From Roseburia_C sp900315735 (GTDB lineage Bacteria > Bacillota > Clostridia > Lachnospirales > Lachnospiraceae): DNA of 64,000 nt. The notes under the pieces were generated by a model, which was not told the DNA's origin, ran no database searches, and saw only the letters and a list, made by a program, of their open reading frames with translations. Below, in pieces: positions 61,852-64,000 of this stretch; the first letter of the stretch is position 1, and the number at the start of each line of letters is the position of its first letter. Location: assembly GCA_052118425.1 (NCBI GenBank), contig JBQKHF010000002.1. One strand, 5' to 3'. The position numbers and the translations under genes were made by a program.

Positions 61852-62998
61852 CTATGAACTCACCATCTCCTGCGTTTTCTTCTTCATAACCTTCCTCATA
61901 ACCCTCTTCGTACTCCTCATCATAGTCCTCGTAATCATTTTCATAATCCATGAATTCTCCGGACTCTCTTGCCTGTGTCTCACTCTTGATATCAATCTTG
62001 AATCCGGTCAGTCTTGCAGCAAGTCTTGCATTCTGTCCCTCTTTACCGATTGCAAGGGATAACTGATAATCCGGAACAACAACCTTTGCGCTCTTTTCTT
62101 CGCCATCTGCGATTACGGAAATAACTTTTGCAGGGCTTAATGCATTCTCGATTAACATAGCAGGGTTCTCATTCCAGTTAATGATATCGATTTTCTCACC
62201 ACGTAATTCGCTTACGATAGCATTTACTCTGGCTCCGTTCATACCTACGCATGCTCCTACCGGATCTACATCAGGATCATTGGAGTAAACAGCAATCTTG
62301 GTTCTGCTTCCTGCTTCACGGGCAATGCTCTTAATCTCTACGATACCATCTTTTACTTCTGTAACTTCTGCTTCAAACAGACGTTTTACTAATTCCGGAT
62401 GGGTTCTTGAAACCATAATCTTTGGTCCCTTTGGTGTTGATTTTACTTCCAGAATATATACCTTGATACGCTCAGTCGGTTTGAATACCTCACCCTTTAC
62501 CTGCTCATTTTCAGTAAGAATGGCATCTGCTTTACCAAGATTAATGGAAATATTTTTACCAACATATCTCTGCACGATTCCGGTTACAACATCTTTTTCC
62601 ATGCTGTAATATTCGCTGTAAATTGCTTTTCTTTCTTCCTCACGGATTTTCTGTAAGATTACGTTCTTTGCATTCTGTGTTGCAATACGTCCGAATTCTT
62701 TGGATTTTACTTCTACATTTACCACGTCACCAAGATTGTAATTAGAATCAATCATGCGTGCATTTGCAAGGCTGATTTCTGTCACATCATCTTCTACTTT
62801 TTCTACTACTGTCTTCTCAGCAAGAACATGGAACTCGCATGTTTCCGGGTCAATATTTACTTTAATATTATCTGCCTTTCCAAAATGGTTTTTGCATGCG
62901 GTCAGCAAAGAATTCTCAATTGCCTCAAGTAAAGTCTCTTTGCTGATATTTTTTTCCTGTTCCAGTATTGTCAATGCTTCCAACAACTCGTTATTCAT
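61838..62998 (-). CDS. nusA: Transcription termination/antitermination protein NusA
   Basis: 386 residues. The N-terminal RNA polymerase-binding domain begins NNELLEALTILEQEKNISKE. The S1 domain (about 130-200), KH1 (PVGACVGMNGARVNAIVSEL) and KH2 (LAIGKEGQNARLAARLTG) follow. A very acidic Tyr/Glu/Asp tail (about 350-386) closes it. It lacks the C-terminal repeats of E. coli NusA, as expected in Firmicutes. TAGGAGGA precedes the ATG. It is 51 bases after rimP. Confidence 0.98.
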   Translation of the reverse strand: MNNELLEALTILEQEKNISKETLLEAIENSLLTACKNHFGKADNIKVNIDPETCEFHVLAEKTVVEKVEDDVTEISLANARMIDSNYNLGDVVNVEVKSKEFGRIATQNAKNVILQKIREEERKAIYSEYYSMEKDVVTGIVQRYVGKNISINLGKADAILTENEQVKGEVFKPTERIKVYILEVKSTPKGPKIMVSRTHPELVKRLFEAEVTEVKDGIVEIKSIAREAGSRTKIAVYSNDPDVDPVGACVGMNGARVNAIVSELRGEKIDIINWNENPAMLIENALSPAKVISVIADGEEKSAKVVVPDYQLSLAIGKEGQNARLAARLTGFKIDIKSETQARESGEFMDYENDYEDYDEEYEEGYEEGYEEENAGDGEFIDGNE

Positions 62999-63049
62999 TT
63001 CTTTATCCTCCTATATACTTATTTTCTAAGTTGTATGCTATGTTAATGG

Positions 63050-63517
63050 TTAAAAATCAATGGCAAGACGGATTAATGCAATGTCCTTCTTATCAAATAC
63101 CTTCTGTCCATAAGATTCGTCTTCGATTGTTACGGTATTCTCATCATATGCACTTAAGACTCCACAAAATTCCTTTTCATGGTCTATGGCACGATACAGA
63201 CGTATCTCTACTTCTTTTCCCATAGAACGGACATAGTCCTTTTCTTTCTTCAACGGTCTGCCAAGTCCCGGTGAACTCACCTCAAAAATATAAGAGTCTT
63301 CCACATAATCTTCCCGATCCAGAATCTCATTCATTTCCCGCGCTACCATTTCACAGTCATTGACGGTAATTCCGCCTTCCTTATCAATGTAAGCCCGCAA
63401 ATACCAGTCGGAACCTTCCTTGACATATTCCACGTCTACCAGTTCAAAATGATACTTATCAACGATTGGCTGAATGAAACTTTCTGTCTTCTGTTCATAA
63501 ATTTCTTTTCTGGACAT
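63050..63517 (-). CDS. rimP: Ribosome maturation factor RimP
   Basis: 155 residues, the normal length. HFELVDVEYVKEGSDWYLRAYID, then EINDREDY-like wording (EILDREDYVEDSYIFEVSSPG), then the LGRPLKKEKDYVRSMGKEV hallmark. The ATG at 63517 has AAAGGTGG six bases upstream; the open frame runs into the leader. It is the first gene of the nusA/infB operon, behind a clear promoter and leader hairpin. Confidence 0.97.
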   Translation of the reverse strand: MSRKEIYEQKTESFIQPIVDKYHFELVDVEYVKEGSDWYLRAYIDKEGGITVNDCEMVAREMNEILDREDYVEDSYIFEVSSPGLGRPLKKEKDYVRSMGKEVEIRLYRAIDHEKEFCGVLSAYDENTVTIEDESYGQKVFDKKDIALIRLAIDF

Positions 63518-63560
63518 GTAACCACCTTTCCATCTGCTCAAATTTTGTTCTAAACATGAA

Positions 63561-63589
63561 TTGAGAGTGGACGCAACGCCCACTCTCAA
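63561..63589 (-). promoter_or_regulatory. Leader hairpin of the rimP-nusA-infB operon
   Basis: Minus strand TTGAGAGTGG, loop GCGTTGCGT, CCACTCTCAA. This is a perfect 10-bp stem about 20 bases from the predicted transcript start, with no T-tract after it. It may protect the 5' end or be a control site. Confidence 0.55.
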
Positions 63590-63614
63590 AGTCTAAATCA
63601 TCATGTACTGTTTT

Positions 63615-63642
63615 ATTATAGCACTATTTTCTTAAATTGCAA
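63615..63642 (-). promoter_or_regulatory. Promoter of the rimP-nusA-infB operon
   Basis: Minus strand TTGCAA, 16-base spacer, TATAAT. It lies in the 144-base gap after the upstream gene's stop and about 100 bases before the rimP start. Confidence 0.75.
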
Positions 63643-63661
63643 GATTTTATTTCCCAATTGT

Positions 63662-64000
63662 CTACTTTCTGCTGGCTTTTCCTGCCTTTTTCTGTGACAT
63701 AACAGAACATGCTGTAATCACAGCGGCAACCAGAAGTGTAAATACATATGCCATCCATGCCGGTGCTGTTCCAGTAGATGCCACGGTTGCGCTGCCGTTT
63801 CCATCACCTTTTGCTAAAATCAGTGCGGAAATCGGTGCCACCTCTGCTTTTCCGGAAATTGTTTCAATAGTATCTGTTCCTGCTAAGCTATCATTGACGC
63901 ATACATTCCAGCTTCCTTCCGGAAGAGTTACTTCTTTATTCTCATTGTTGGCATTGAAGATTACATACATTCCATCTGCTGTCTCTCCGTCAACACCGCC
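63662..64000 (-). CDS. C-terminal part of a surface-anchored protein, possibly a pullulanase/alpha-amylase
   Basis: 112 residues are visible; the 5' part is outside the window. GETADGMYVIFNANNENKEV, then LPEGSWNVCVND and ALILAKGD, resembles the all-beta C-terminal domain of family 13 glycoside hydrolases such as type I pullulanases. A Ser/Thr/Gly linker, a membrane helix (last 32-12 residues) and the basic end KKAGKASRK anchor it to the membrane with the domain outside. There is no LPXTG motif. Identity is inferred from the tail only. Confidence 0.6.
   Translation of the reverse strand, partial: GGVDGETADGMYVIFNANNENKEVTLPEGSWNVCVNDSLAGTDTIETISGKAEVAPISALILAKGDGNGSATVASTGTAPAWMAYVFTLLVAAVITACSVMSQKKAGKASRK

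Overview
The window reads as a chromosome segment of an anaerobic, low-to-moderate GC Firmicute of class Clostridia, most likely family Lachnospiraceae. The support is a complete six-gene Rnf complex, a sodium-pumping decarboxylase operon, GerW (YtfJ), Gx-transporter/NusG-II genes, DUF896, a DacF-type carboxypeptidase pair, and the order rimP-nusA-ylxR-L7Ae-infB-rbfA-nrnA-truB-ribF. Genus cannot be decided from the sequence. Nearly every gene is on the minus strand; only rpmB, apbE, a YprB-like nuclease and one D-Ala-D-Ala carboxypeptidase are on the plus strand. There is no prophage, insertion sequence, CRISPR array, rRNA or tRNA that I can support, and no gene-free stretch above 300 bases.

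Layout in plus coordinates. 1-6 kb: a truncated chemoreceptor, recG, a FakA/DAK-like kinase and an Asp23 protein, divergent from rpmB. 6.4-14.3 kb: a tiny membrane protein, gerW, a DUF2953 protein, an unknown protein, a Nudix hydrolase, an overlapping PBP/RodA pair and a U32 protein. 14.4-22 kb: zapA, ruvAB, a Gx transporter, NusG-II, miaB, proA, formyl-THF cyclo-ligase, DUF896 and proB. 22-29.7 kb: apbE, a MATE transporter and rnfCDGEAB. 29.8-37.6 kb: YprB-like nuclease, cheR, rpsA-ispH-cmk-FAD oxidoreductase-rpiR, and a PilZ protein. 37.7-42.9 kb: the decarboxylase operon. 43-50.7 kb: carboxypeptidase, scpBA, phosphoesterase, second carboxypeptidase, cardiolipin synthase and a subtilase. 51-64 kb: pnp, rpsO, an NlpC/P60 hydrolase, the large translation operon from rimP to ribF, and the tail of a surface-anchored protein, possibly an amylopullulanase.

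How it fits together. Rnf couples ferredoxin oxidation to NAD+ reduction and ion export. ApbE would attach FMN to the SGAT sites visible in RnfG and RnfD, and RibF makes flavin nucleotides. The decarboxylase operon is a second predicted sodium pump. Envelope genes (RodA/PBP, two DacF enzymes, NlpC/P60, cardiolipin synthase) and chemotaxis genes (MCP, CheR, PilZ) are scattered between housekeeping operons.

The most interesting non-genic structure is a family of short palindromic elements. Two full and several partial or diverged copies each lie just downstream of an intrinsic terminator, and the central hairpin has changed sequence while staying a hairpin. Also notable are a WalR-like box beside a perfect consensus promoter at the NlpC/P60 gene, a long stem-loop in the pnp leader resembling known PNPase autoregulation signals, a 10-unit tandem repeat in the IF-2 N-terminus, and an OadG-type subunit fused to a lipoprotein domain.
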